A DNA stretch of 22,159 nucleotides from Izemoplasma sp964435595. Its GTDB lineage: Bacteria > Bacillota_I > Bacilli_A > Izemoplasmatales > Izemoplasmataceae. The notes under the pieces were generated by a model. It was not told the origin of the DNA. It saw only the letters and a program-made list of their open reading frames with translations, and searched no databases. Location of the stretch: the NCBI GenBank assembly GCA_964435595.1, contig CAYSZV010000027.1, positions 1 to 22,159 of the forward strand. Direction: 5' to 3'. Both the position numbers and the translations under genes were made by a program. Positions 15,069-22,159 of this stretch are shown piece after piece. The number at the start of each line of letters is the position of its first letter. The stretch's first letter is position 1.

Positions 15069-16883
15069 ATGAAAACAAAATATTCAACATGGGAAGTATT
15101 TAAGTTTCACATAAAAGGCATAAAAGAATCGAATAAAAACTTTATTTATTACATTTTCATCGTCTTTGCATTATCGACAGGAGTACTGAACGTTGTTACT
15201 GTGTTATTCCCAAGATATATTATCGATGCGATTGTGGATCAAAACATTGATAATTTATTTTTGTGGATTTCCATATATGGATGTTCAATTCTTGTGTTAA
15301 TGCTACTGTCCACAATAACACGAAACATTTTTAGTGGTAATGCGATGGCAATTAAATTTTTACAATTTGGAGCATTTTTCAAGAAATATCGACATGTTTC
15401 ATATCGATATTTAGAGGATCCGACATTTCAAGCAAAAAGATCAACTGCTCTTGATACACTAGGAAATAACGATAGTGGCTATGAAGGAACCTTAAGGAGC
15501 TTATTCAGATTGTTTCCTCAAATTTTAACGGTGATTGGTTTAACAATATTACTAGGACTGTTTCGCCCTATCATTGTTATAGTTGCTCTTATATTATCGT
15601 TATTACAGTATTGGTTTGATTTGAGAGGAAAAAAATACAAATTTGAGCGTCGTGATGAACTCCATGAAAGTGAAAGAAAGGCCAATTACTTCTTTCTAAC
15701 TGGCCATGATTTTTCATTTGGAAAAGATATAAGGATTAATCAAATTCAAGACCAGTTCCTTGTTAATCATAAAGAAAAATCAAATGTCTTTACATCGTTA
15801 TTTAAAAGATTGAATGTTATGGGATTTAGATTTTCAATTCCTGGTATGTTTTTTATCGCAATTACCAATGGACTAACATATTTTTTGATCGCTAATGCTT
15901 ATATAAATGGTGAAGTTTCAATAGGACAAGTATCATCGATTATATGGGCAACACTCGCGATTACATTAGGATTACAAAGAATGTTTACTGAAATTGCAAA
16001 AATAAAAGAGGATACAAGTTATACAAGTGAATATATGGCATTTCTTGAGAATGATCATTTCTTTCCAAAACAAGAAGGAATCGAGATTGAGTTAGAGACA
16101 ATTGAGATTGAGTTTGTTAATGTTAGCTTCAAGTATCCTAATTCAGATAAGTATGCTTTGAAAAATATTAATTTAAAAATAAATTCAGGAGATCGTTTAG
16201 CATTAGTTGGAATAAACGGTTCTGGAAAGACTACTTTGGTGAAACTACTTTGTGGATTCTATGAACCATCCGAAGGAATGATTCTGATTAACGGTATAGA
16301 TATAAAAAGCATTGATATTGAATATTATAGAAATAGATTAGCTGTTATTTTTCAAGAAGTTGTAGTATATGCAGCATCCATTCTAGAGAACATTGTTGGA
16401 CTAAGCACAGACCCCATCGAACACGAAAAAGCTATGAGTGCAATAAAACTTGCAGGACTGTATGAGAAGACGAAATCTTTTCCAAAAGAAGAACACCAGG
16501 AACTATTAAAAGTAATTGATCCAAGTGGTACAGAATTGAGTGGTGGAGAAAAGCAAAAATTATCTATCGCAAGAGCGTTGTATAAGGAAAACACTTCACT
16601 AATAATACTAGATGAGCCAACAGCTTCACTTGATGCTATTGCTGAAAAAGAAATATATGATAATTTTAAAACTTTAATAAATAACAGAACTGCATTGATA
16701 ATATCTCACAGATTAGCATCAACTAAATTCTGTGACAATGTTGTTTTGTTTGAGGATGGTGAGATGCTAGAGTATGGTACACATGAATCACTAATGAATA
16801 AGGAAAATGGTGTCTACAAATCGATGTTTCTAACCCAAGGTAAGTATTATCAAGAAGGGGCTGAGAAGTTTGAAACAATTTAA
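15069..16883 (+). CDS. ABC exporter half-transporter 1 (membrane plus ATPase domain)
   Basis: This 604-residue protein has an N-terminal transmembrane domain (about 25-320, six segments by hydrophobicity). The C-terminal ATPase has Walker A GINGSGKT (about 380-387), Q-loop FQEVV, signature LSGGE (about 490), Walker B LIILDEPTASLD and switch His in LIISHRLAS. This is the architecture of bacterial lipid, drug or peptide exporters. The ATG follows AGGAGG by 7 bases. The next gene encodes a second half-transporter and overlaps by 14 bases, so a heterodimer is likely. Both key glutamates and signatures are intact in the pair, unlike many heterodimers with one degenerate site. The substrate is unknown. 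No bacteriocin or peptidase domain is seen. Confidence 0.93.
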   Translation: MKTKYSTWEVFKFHIKGIKESNKNFIYYIFIVFALSTGVLNVVTVLFPRYIIDAIVDQNIDNLFLWISIYGCSILVLMLLSTITRNIFSGNAMAIKFLQFGAFFKKYRHVSYRYLEDPTFQAKRSTALDTLGNNDSGYEGTLRSLFRLFPQILTVIGLTILLGLFRPIIVIVALILSLLQYWFDLRGKKYKFERRDELHESERKANYFFLTGHDFSFGKDIRINQIQDQFLVNHKEKSNVFTSLFKRLNVMGFRFSIPGMFFIAITNGLTYFLIANAYINGEVSIGQVSSIIWATLAITLGLQRMFTEIAKIKEDTSYTSEYMAFLENDHFFPKQEGIEIELETIEIEFVNVSFKYPNSDKYALKNINLKINSGDRLALVGINGSGKTTLVKLLCGFYEPSEGMILINGIDIKSIDIEYYRNRLAVIFQEVVVYAASILENIVGLSTDPIEHEKAMSAIKLAGLYEKTKSFPKEEHQELLKVIDPSGTELSGGEKQKLSIARALYKENTSLIILDEPTASLDAIAEKEIYDNFKTLINNRTALIISHRLASTKFCDNVVLFEDGEMLEYGTHESLMNKENGVYKSMFLTQGKYYQEGAEKFETI

Positions 16884-18642
16884 AATAGCGTATAATATTT
16901 TTAAGTTTACAAATAAAATATCAAAAACATTCTATCTTGTTATTTTTGCACAAGCAATCATCAGATCAGCAAAATTATTGATTGGTGTATATGGTCTTAA
17001 ATTAATAATTGATGGCTTGATTAGTAATGATTATAATGAAGCGATTCAAATGATATTGATAGTATTGGGAGCTGAATTTCTGATTAATTTCTTTGAAAAT
17101 AAACTAGTTAGTATGCTTGGAATTAAGGAAGAAGAAATCAAACAGAAGGTTTATCAGACTATCAATTATAAACTTATGAAAATTGATTATCAACATTTAG
17201 AAGATCCGTATTATTTAGATTTATCAGAACGTTCGAAATATGCTATTAATCAATTTGATGCACTAGATGGCTTATTCAAAAGCCTTGCAGATATAACATA
17301 TTATACTCTGGTTATTTGCTCAATGTTTGCAGTATTGATTACATTTAATCCATTCATATTGTTAATCATTTTTGGAACTTTGTTGTTGTATACAATTAAC
17401 TCTAGATTCTCATCAAAGGAACAAGTATCAATGTCCCAAAAATTAGGACCAATAAACCGTAAATTTAATTATTATCAAGTAATTATTTCAGATGTAACTA
17501 GTGCAAAAGACTATAGCATTTATCCCTTATCAGATTTAATGTTTGATAGATACAGTAAGTTTTTAAAGGAAACATGCAAAGCAATGATAAGTTTCTATCT
17601 AAAAAATGCTTTATATGGAAGTATGTTTGTACTTATAAGTGTTATACAGATTGTTGCTATATATAGTTTAGTTGGATTACAATCAATTACTCTCAGTATT
17701 GGGGTAAGTGTGTTTGTATTCTTGATTGCTGCAGCAACTAAAACATCAGAAACCTTAAGTAGTTTCATAACGAGTATATTCAGTTTCCAATCCTCATCAA
17801 ATATGCTGGGACCACTTGTAGAGTTGATGAGTTTAAAAGAATCTGAAGAACTTTATAAAGACGGACATATTGCTAGTGAAATGCAGTCGCTATGTTTTGA
17901 TAATGTATCATTTAATTATCCAAATCATGAAAATATTGTTCTAAAAGATATATCTTTTACTATTACTAAAGGTGAAAAGATTAGTATTGTTGGGTTGAAT
18001 GGAGCGGGTAAAACAACATTGGTAAAACTAATATGTCGTTTATACAAACCAACATCTGGAACAATATATTGGAATGGGATTGATATCAATGAATATCAAT
18101 ATGAATCGTTCATAAATCAAATTGCTGCTGTGTTTCAAGATTTCAAACTATTCGCTCTTACCTTACATGAGAATATTGACATGGAATCTAAAAATCGTGA
18201 AGATGTATTGCGATGTATTAAACAAGCTGGATTAGATGAAAAAATTACAAGTTTAGAATATGGAATTGACACATATCTATCAAAAGAATACCATGAGAAC
18301 GGAATAGAGATGTCTGGTGGTGAATTGCAAAAACTAGCAATTGCAAGAGCATTCTACAAAAATTCATCATTAATTATTCTAGATGAACCTACGAGTGCGT
18401 TAGATCCAATTGCTGAAGCTGAAATATATGAACACTTCAGCGAGTTAGTAGCAAATAGAACTTCAATATATATATCACATCGTATGTCATCTTGTGTGTT
18501 TAGTGACAGAATTATTATTCTAGATGAAAACAAAGTGCAGATGATAGATACTCATGATAATCTAATTAAAGAGAAGAATTCAAAGTATTACGACTTATTT
18601 AATTCTCAGGCTATGTATTATCAAGTGGACATGGATTCATAA
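16870..18642 (+). CDS. ABC exporter half-transporter 2 (membrane plus ATPase domain)
   Basis: This 590-residue partner of the preceding gene has a transmembrane domain (about 18-310). Its ATPase has Walker A GLNGAGKT (about 375-382), Q-loop FQDFK, signature MSGGE (about 481), Walker B LIILDEPTSALD and switch His in YISHRMSS. The start codon is TTG (16870-16872), 9 bases after AAGGGG and inside the end of the first gene; the overlap implies translational coupling and a fixed ratio. Both proteins have a similar membrane-domain motif after the third segment (Y-x-LEDPT/YY), which suggests an old duplication. The operon ends at the hairpin at 18765-18802. The substrate is unknown. Confidence 0.92.
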   Translation: MKQFKIAYNIFKFTNKISKTFYLVIFAQAIIRSAKLLIGVYGLKLIIDGLISNDYNEAIQMILIVLGAEFLINFFENKLVSMLGIKEEEIKQKVYQTINYKLMKIDYQHLEDPYYLDLSERSKYAINQFDALDGLFKSLADITYYTLVICSMFAVLITFNPFILLIIFGTLLLYTINSRFSSKEQVSMSQKLGPINRKFNYYQVIISDVTSAKDYSIYPLSDLMFDRYSKFLKETCKAMISFYLKNALYGSMFVLISVIQIVAIYSLVGLQSITLSIGVSVFVFLIAAATKTSETLSSFITSIFSFQSSSNMLGPLVELMSLKESEELYKDGHIASEMQSLCFDNVSFNYPNHENIVLKDISFTITKGEKISIVGLNGAGKTTLVKLICRLYKPTSGTIYWNGIDINEYQYESFINQIAAVFQDFKLFALTLHENIDMESKNREDVLRCIKQAGLDEKITSLEYGIDTYLSKEYHENGIEMSGGELQKLAIARAFYKNSSLIILDEPTSALDPIAEAEIYEHFSELVANRTSIYISHRMSSCVFSDRIIILDENKVQMIDTHDNLIKEKNSKYYDLFNSQAMYYQVDMDS

Positions 18643-18764
18643 TTGAATCGATATATAAGATACCAGTCGCCTATGATTTGCATCATATGGCCAATGAATT
18701 AATTTGTCACAATGGTTTACTCGTTTCAATAGTGTAATAGTAAATATAATTATAAGTATTTAAA

Positions 18765-18808
18765 AAACACCTCCATACTATTAATATAGTACGAAGGTGT
18801 TTCCTTTT
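18765..18808. terminator. Terminator between ABC pair and plsY
   Basis: AAACACCT (18765-18772) pairs with AGGTGTTT (18795-18802), and TACTA (18776-18780) with TAGTA (18787-18791), with a small internal loop. T-rich DNA follows on the plus strand and an A-run precedes it, so it can stop both the ABC operon and plsY. Confidence 0.8.
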
Positions 18809-18814
18809 TTAATT

Positions 18815-18840
18815 AAGTGTCCACTAAATGGTGTTCACTT
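18815..18840. repeat. Imperfect inverted repeat after plsY
   Basis: AAGTGTCCAC (18815-18824) and GTGTTCACTT (18831-18840) pair at 8 of 10 positions over a 6-base centre, just past the plsY stop and next to the right copy of the plsY-tail repeat. Its role is unknown. Confidence 0.4.
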
Positions 18841-18844
18841 TACT

Positions 18845-19453
18845 TTAGGTCTTTTTTCTTAAGGCTTGGCGGACACCTTTTTCTTCTCCTTTGAAGAGAG
18901 CAATAAAGTTATTAGAGTGTTTAAACAAGTTGATGATAACAAATAGTGAAATCAAACCAATACTAATCCAATGGAACTGTCCACTAATAATCATATATAT
19001 AGGTGGTGGTATCAATAAAAATAAGGTTCCAACTACAATATAATCAGAAAGCAAAGTAGAACCTACTAAGAGTATAAACAAAACCAGCCCGCCCAATGGA
19101 AATGCACCAAATACCACCCCCATGTATGTGCTTGTACCTTTCCCTCCCTTGAACTTGTAAAACAAAGGAAACGCATGTCCTATTAAAGCACAAAAGCCAG
19201 CTAGAATCCAAAGAATATCCTGTTCTGGAAAAAGTAGACGGACAATAAACACTGGAATGAATCCTTTTAGTACATCAAGAAAAAAAACAAGGACTCCCCA
19301 CTTCAGCCCAAGTGTAAGAGTTGCATTTGATGCTCCAGGATTTAAACTGTTAACATCTCGTATGTCAATGCCTTTTATCTGCTTTGTCAAAAGTATTGAA
19401 AAGTTGATTGAACCAATTAAATAACTAACTAGGATAATAATGAAATATTCCAT
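18845..19453 (-). CDS. plsY: Glycerol-3-phosphate acyltransferase PlsY
   Basis: PlsY transfers an acyl group from acyl-phosphate to glycerol-3-phosphate, the first step of phospholipid synthesis, in the membrane. The 202-residue protein is of usual length with about five to seven membrane segments. It has the three family motifs: GSINFSILL near the N-terminus, NPGASN (38-43; NxGATN in many relatives) and GHAFPLFYKFKGGKG (92-106). The ATG at 19451-19453 has a strong AGGAGG site. Its upstream region holds a -35/-10 pair and a hairpin. The last 26 bases are repeated at 14925-14950. The gene is followed by the terminator shared with the ABC operon. Confidence 0.95.
   Translation of the reverse strand: MEYFIIILVSYLIGSINFSILLTKQIKGIDIRDVNSLNPGASNATLTLGLKWGVLVFFLDVLKGFIPVFIVRLLFPEQDILWILAGFCALIGHAFPLFYKFKGGKGTSTYMGVVFGAFPLGGLVLFILLVGSTLLSDYIVVGTLFLLIPPPIYMIISGQFHWISIGLISLFVIINLFKHSNNFIALFKGEEKGVRQALRKKT
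18846..18871. repeat. Direct repeat, right copy (3' end of plsY)
   Basis: This 26-base stretch, within the plsY coding end, matches 14925-14950 at 24 positions. It is the complete, functional copy. Confidence 0.8.
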
Positions 19454-19472
19454 ATTTACCTCCTAATATGAT

Positions 19473-19504
19473 AAAAGAGATGTAATCAAAAATACATCAC
19501 TTTT
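19473..19504 (-). promoter_or_regulatory. Hairpin in the plsY leader
   Basis: The arms 19473-19484 and 19493-19504 pair at 11 of 12 positions around an 8-base loop. The element lies between the plsY promoter and its ribosome site and would be transcribed at about +13 to +44. The downstream arm ends in TCTTTT, so it could act as a weak attenuator, or as an operator. No known riboswitch is recognised. Confidence 0.4.
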
Positions 19505-19523
19505 CATAGTCTATGTTAGGTTC

Positions 19524-19552
19524 ATTATATGCATTATCCAATGATTAATCAA
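19524..19552 (-). promoter_or_regulatory. plsY promoter
   Basis: On the minus strand TTGATT (19552-19547) and TATAAT (19529-19524) are separated by 17 bp, a near-consensus housekeeping promoter about 70 bases before the plsY ATG. Confidence 0.6.
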
Positions 19553-19641
19553 GATTATCTAAATCCTTAGCATGAACTTGAAAATAAAAAACCTCTAGAG
19601 AAATCATATAATGCAACTTAGAACATTTCTTTTTGTTTAGT

Positions 19642-19650
19642 TGGTATAAT
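19642..19650 (+). promoter_or_regulatory. Promoter of the aldo/keto reductase (extended -10)
   Basis: TGG then TATAAT (19645-19650) lies 25 bases before the ATG. The -35 is poor, as expected for an extended -10 promoter. Confidence 0.5.
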
Positions 19651-19675
19651 ATAATTAAGAAAAGGATGTGTTTAT

Positions 19676-20485
19676 ATGAAATATATGAAAATGAATAATG
19701 GATTGAGTATTCCTGTATTCGGAACAGGAACAAACACTTACGGTAAAGAAAACAATGATTTTCATGGTAAGATTACTTTTGATACAAAAGAACTTCGTTC
19801 TGCAATTGAATTAGGGTATAGATTAATAGATACAGCTATTTATTATCGCAATGAAGCGGTCATAGGGAAAGCAGTAAAAGAATCAAATATTGATAGAAAC
19901 GAGTTTTTTATTACATCTAAAATTCCAGGAGAAAAGGAATATACCGAAACCGATGAATTGATACAACACCATATAGAACAATCACTTAGAGCTCTAGATA
20001 TGGATTATATTGATCTATATTTAATACACTTCCCACTTAAAACAAGTGAAGAAAATTTGCGTGTGTGGAGAATATTAGAGACCTTTGTTGATAGGGGTCT
20101 TATCAAATCGATTGGTGTATCCAATTTTAATGAAGAACAACTAGCGTATTTGATAAAACATGCTAGGATACAGCCTGTACTCAATCAGTTCCAATCATAT
20201 CCAGGTAATCATCAACAATCATTAATTGATTTTTGTAAAACAAATGATATTATTCCTGAAGCATATCAATCACTTGCTAAGTTGGATGTTAAGACTAAAG
20301 ATATGTTAGTAGAACTTGCTAAGCCTTATAAGAAATCATGGAGTCAAATTATATTAAATTATCAAATCAATGAAGGGTTAGTAGTTATCCCTAAGTCACA
20401 CAGTAAACAACATCAATTTGAAAATATCGATGTGTTCGATTTTAAATTAACAAACAAAGATGTTAAGACTATAAAAAATATGTAA
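19676..20485 (+). CDS. Aldo/keto reductase
   Basis: This is a cytosolic NADPH-dependent oxidoreductase of the single-domain TIM-barrel family. The 269-residue protein has the catalytic tetrad Asp52, Tyr57, Lys82 and His118 in their usual settings (DTAIYY, ITSK, LIHFP), then GLIKSIGVSNF, VLNQFQSYPG and the cofactor-binding VIPKSHS. The length fits the bacterial 2,5-diketogluconate or methylglyoxal reductase-like group, but the natural substrate cannot be read from sequence. The ATG at 19676 follows AAAGGATG at usual spacing. It has its own promoter and terminator, so it is probably monocistronic and unrelated to its neighbours. Confidence 0.93.
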   Translation: MKYMKMNNGLSIPVFGTGTNTYGKENNDFHGKITFDTKELRSAIELGYRLIDTAIYYRNEAVIGKAVKESNIDRNEFFITSKIPGEKEYTETDELIQHHIEQSLRALDMDYIDLYLIHFPLKTSEENLRVWRILETFVDRGLIKSIGVSNFNEEQLAYLIKHARIQPVLNQFQSYPGNHQQSLIDFCKTNDIIPEAYQSLAKLDVKTKDMLVELAKPYKKSWSQIILNYQINEGLVVIPKSHSKQHQFENIDVFDFKLTNKDVKTIKNM

Positions 20486-20532
20486 CTTGATTAAACTTCT
20501 AATATATTTTAGGAACGTATATGATTACAATG

Positions 20533-20558
20533 AAAAGACCACGTATATGGTCTTTTTT
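20533..20558 (+). terminator. Terminator of the aldo/keto reductase gene
   Basis: AAAAGACCA (20533-20541) pairs perfectly with TGGTCTTTT (20548-20556) over a 6-base loop, followed by T residues. Confidence 0.85.
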
Positions 20559-20601
20559 AAGAGGATAGCTATTTTTGGATAGAAGCTTTTCTTACTGCAA
20601 C

Positions 20602-20631
20602 TTGTATTGCGTCTATTCTTAATGATATAAT
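20602..20631 (+). promoter_or_regulatory. Promoter of the uracil permease gene
   Basis: TTGTAT (20602-20607) and an extended -10 TGA-TATAAT (20623-20631) are separated by 18 bp. The leader is only about 30 bases, too short for a riboswitch. Confidence 0.6.
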
Positions 20632-20667
20632 AGCCGTAATACATTTTAAATATTTAAGGAGACAAAT

Positions 20668-22020
20668 ATGAATAATATGAAATATGATATTTACGACAAA
20701 CCAGAGTCTTATGTAGAGTGGTTATTTTTGTCATTACAACAATTGGTAGCGGTTTTTGGCGCAACAATACTCATCCCGATTATCATTGGAATAAACCCAG
20801 CATTGGGTCTAATGACAGCTGGGATAGGAACGCTTCTCTATATTTTATGGACAAAGAAGTCTGCGGTGTTCTTAGGTAACTCTGGAACATTCATTCCATT
20901 ATTATTTGGTTTATCAATTGGAAACCCTACATTACTGATTATGGGTGTTATAACAATTGGGTTAGTGTACATTGTTACAGGGACTATTGTTAGATTTACT
21001 GGTACTTCATGGATAAAAAACATATTAACACCAGTTATTGTTGGACCGATTATAATGATATTGGGAATCTCATTGGTTGCGTATTCTATTACATGGTTTG
21101 GTTTAGATGCAACGATTTCAGAAGGAAACATATTATCATTAGAACAGTTATCGACTTTAGGTATTGCAACATTGACATTTACAATTACAACTTTGTTTGT
21201 ATTGAAGGGAAATAAATTCACTAAGACTTATAGCATTATTATTGGTTTGGCAATATCAAGTGTTGTCGCAATAATTATTAACTTAGTTGTTGGAGGAGGA
21301 TTACCTACGCTTAGTGATATGGGTAATTTTGTTGTTGAAAACCCATTCAAATCTATTGGGAAAACTTGGTCTGCATTTAGTTTTAGTAATGTATCATTTA
21401 TTCAACTAGTGCCATTTATCATAATTGCGTTTGTTTCCATGGCAGAGCACATCGGAGATCACACAGTGTTAAGTGCAACAGTTAATAGAGATTTATTACA
21501 AGACCCGGGATTAAATAGAACGTTACAAGCTCAAGGGTTTGCAACATTAGCGGCTGGACTATTAGCTTCTTCGCCTGTAACAACTTATGGTGAGAGTACA
21601 GCTTCTGTAGCTATTTCAAAAGTATCAAGTAAATATGTAGTTGGTGGGGCTGCAGTGTTAGCGATAATCATTTCATTCACACCTATTCTGACATTGCTTG
21701 CCTATATTCCTACCGCAGTATTTGGTGGATTAAGTTTATTGCTATACTGTTTCATATTCTTAAACGGATTAAAGGTGTTGCTTAATTCAAACATTGATTT
21801 TAGTAATCAAAAAAACTTACTTATCATAGCTACTATGATTTTACTAGGAACAGCAGTAACTTTGATACCTTCTTACTCAAATTTATTTATAGGTATTGAT
21901 GTCTTCAAAACGGGCGATATATCATTTCAATTAAGTGGCTTGATGTTGCCATTAATTATAGGCGTAATTATGCAAGCATTGTTACCTGATGAACACAAGG
22001 ATTCTGAAATTTTCGAATAA
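20668..22020 (+). CDS. uraA: Uracil/xanthine permease, NCS2 family (UraA-like)
   Basis: This is a proton-coupled nucleobase importer of the inner membrane. The 450-residue protein is very hydrophobic, with about 12-14 segments. It has the LQQLVAVFGATILIP opening, GNSGTFIPLL, and the transport core MAEHIGDH (Glu and His at the positions that bind uracil in UraA). DPGLNRTLQAQGFAT follows, then SSPVTTYGEST with the second substrate-contacting Glu. These favour uracil over xanthine. The ATG follows AAGGAGA. It has its own promoter and no pyrimidine genes beside it. No convincing terminator is seen before the window ends. Confidence 0.94.
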   Translation: MNNMKYDIYDKPESYVEWLFLSLQQLVAVFGATILIPIIIGINPALGLMTAGIGTLLYILWTKKSAVFLGNSGTFIPLLFGLSIGNPTLLIMGVITIGLVYIVTGTIVRFTGTSWIKNILTPVIVGPIIMILGISLVAYSITWFGLDATISEGNILSLEQLSTLGIATLTFTITTLFVLKGNKFTKTYSIIIGLAISSVVAIIINLVVGGGLPTLSDMGNFVVENPFKSIGKTWSAFSFSNVSFIQLVPFIIIAFVSMAEHIGDHTVLSATVNRDLLQDPGLNRTLQAQGFATLAAGLLASSPVTTYGESTASVAISKVSSKYVVGGAAVLAIIISFTPILTLLAYIPTAVFGGLSLLLYCFIFLNGLKVLLNSNIDFSNQKNLLIIATMILLGTAVTLIPSYSNLFIGIDVFKTGDISFQLSGLMLPLIIGVIMQALLPDEHKDSEIFE

Positions 22021-22159
22021 CACTTTGAAGAAGTTATAATTCACAAAGAAGAAAGATGTGTTTGAAAAAAATAAAAATTTCATCTAACTATTTTTATAGC
22101 GAACTTTATCGAATACGTTTCAGAAAACTCCCACTTCAAGAATGTTGAGAACGTTTTAA

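Noticed and set aside
18815..18840. End of an insertion sequence
   Set aside because: The imperfect inverted repeat recalls transposon ends, but there is no transposase, no second copy and no target-site duplication in the window.
22071..22097. Terminator after uraA (ATAAAAAT / ATTTTTAT)
   Set aside because: The 8-bp arms contain only A and T with an 11-base loop and no clean T-run, so it is too weak to call. The last 139 bases of the window otherwise show no gene or known RNA.

Overview
The window is AT-rich, densely coding DNA from a low-GC Gram-positive-type anaerobe (Bacillota or a relative such as Izemoplasmatales/Haloplasmatales; lineage inferred, not proven). TGA is used as a stop (moaC, tupA, nuoE, plsC) and strong AGGAGG-type ribosome sites are common, so the code is standard, not that of mycoplasmas. 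One 10-N assembly gap lies at 9332-9341, so this is probably draft or metagenome-derived sequence.

Left part, 1-13831: a metal-uptake, cofactor and enzyme module for formate oxidation, in two divergent operons. The minus-strand operon runs from about 7150 down to a terminator at 7-26: tupA-tupB-tupC (tungstate ABC importer), moeA, a moeA fused to a periplasmic-binding-protein-like domain, moaA, moaC and a MOSC-domain gene. The plus-strand operon runs from about 7240: moaB/mog, nuoE-like, nuoF-like, a large molybdopterin formate dehydrogenase alpha subunit, and a mobA-fdhD fusion. NuoE, NuoF and FdhA have the same order and domain content as soluble NAD+-linked formate dehydrogenases of the FdsGBA type. 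The two operons together cover tungstate import, precursor Z and cPMP synthesis, adenylylation, metal insertion, dinucleotide formation, sulfuration and the enzyme. Only molybdopterin synthase (MoaD/MoaE) and its activator are missing. TupABC suggests the metal is tungsten. The intergenic region at 7117-7240 carries both promoters and a perfect 10-bp inverted repeat over the plus-strand -10, a candidate operator.

The nuoF gene is damaged in this assembly. Residues encoded at about 9081-9331 belong to a YggS/PLPBP-type protein, are richer in G+C, and run straight into the Ns. Removing them leaves an almost complete NuoF of about 435 residues. I read this as a chimeric join, not biology.

Right part, 13832-22159: a candidate small RNA or 3' UTR (about 13865-14006) ending in a long perfect bidirectional terminator; plsC (minus); two overlapping ABC exporter half-transporters (plus); plsY (minus); an aldo/keto reductase (plus); and a uracil-type NCS2 permease (plus). 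The ABC pair is bracketed by a direct repeat of the 3' end of plsY (24 of 26 bases; 14925-14950 and 18846-18871). The left copy still encodes the PlsY tail in frame, which suggests that the pair was inserted next to plsY or that a second plsY copy was lost.

Most promoters seen here carry an extended -10 (TGn next to TATAAT). No tRNA, rRNA, CRISPR, transposase or integrase was seen, and no intergenic stretch exceeds 300 bases.
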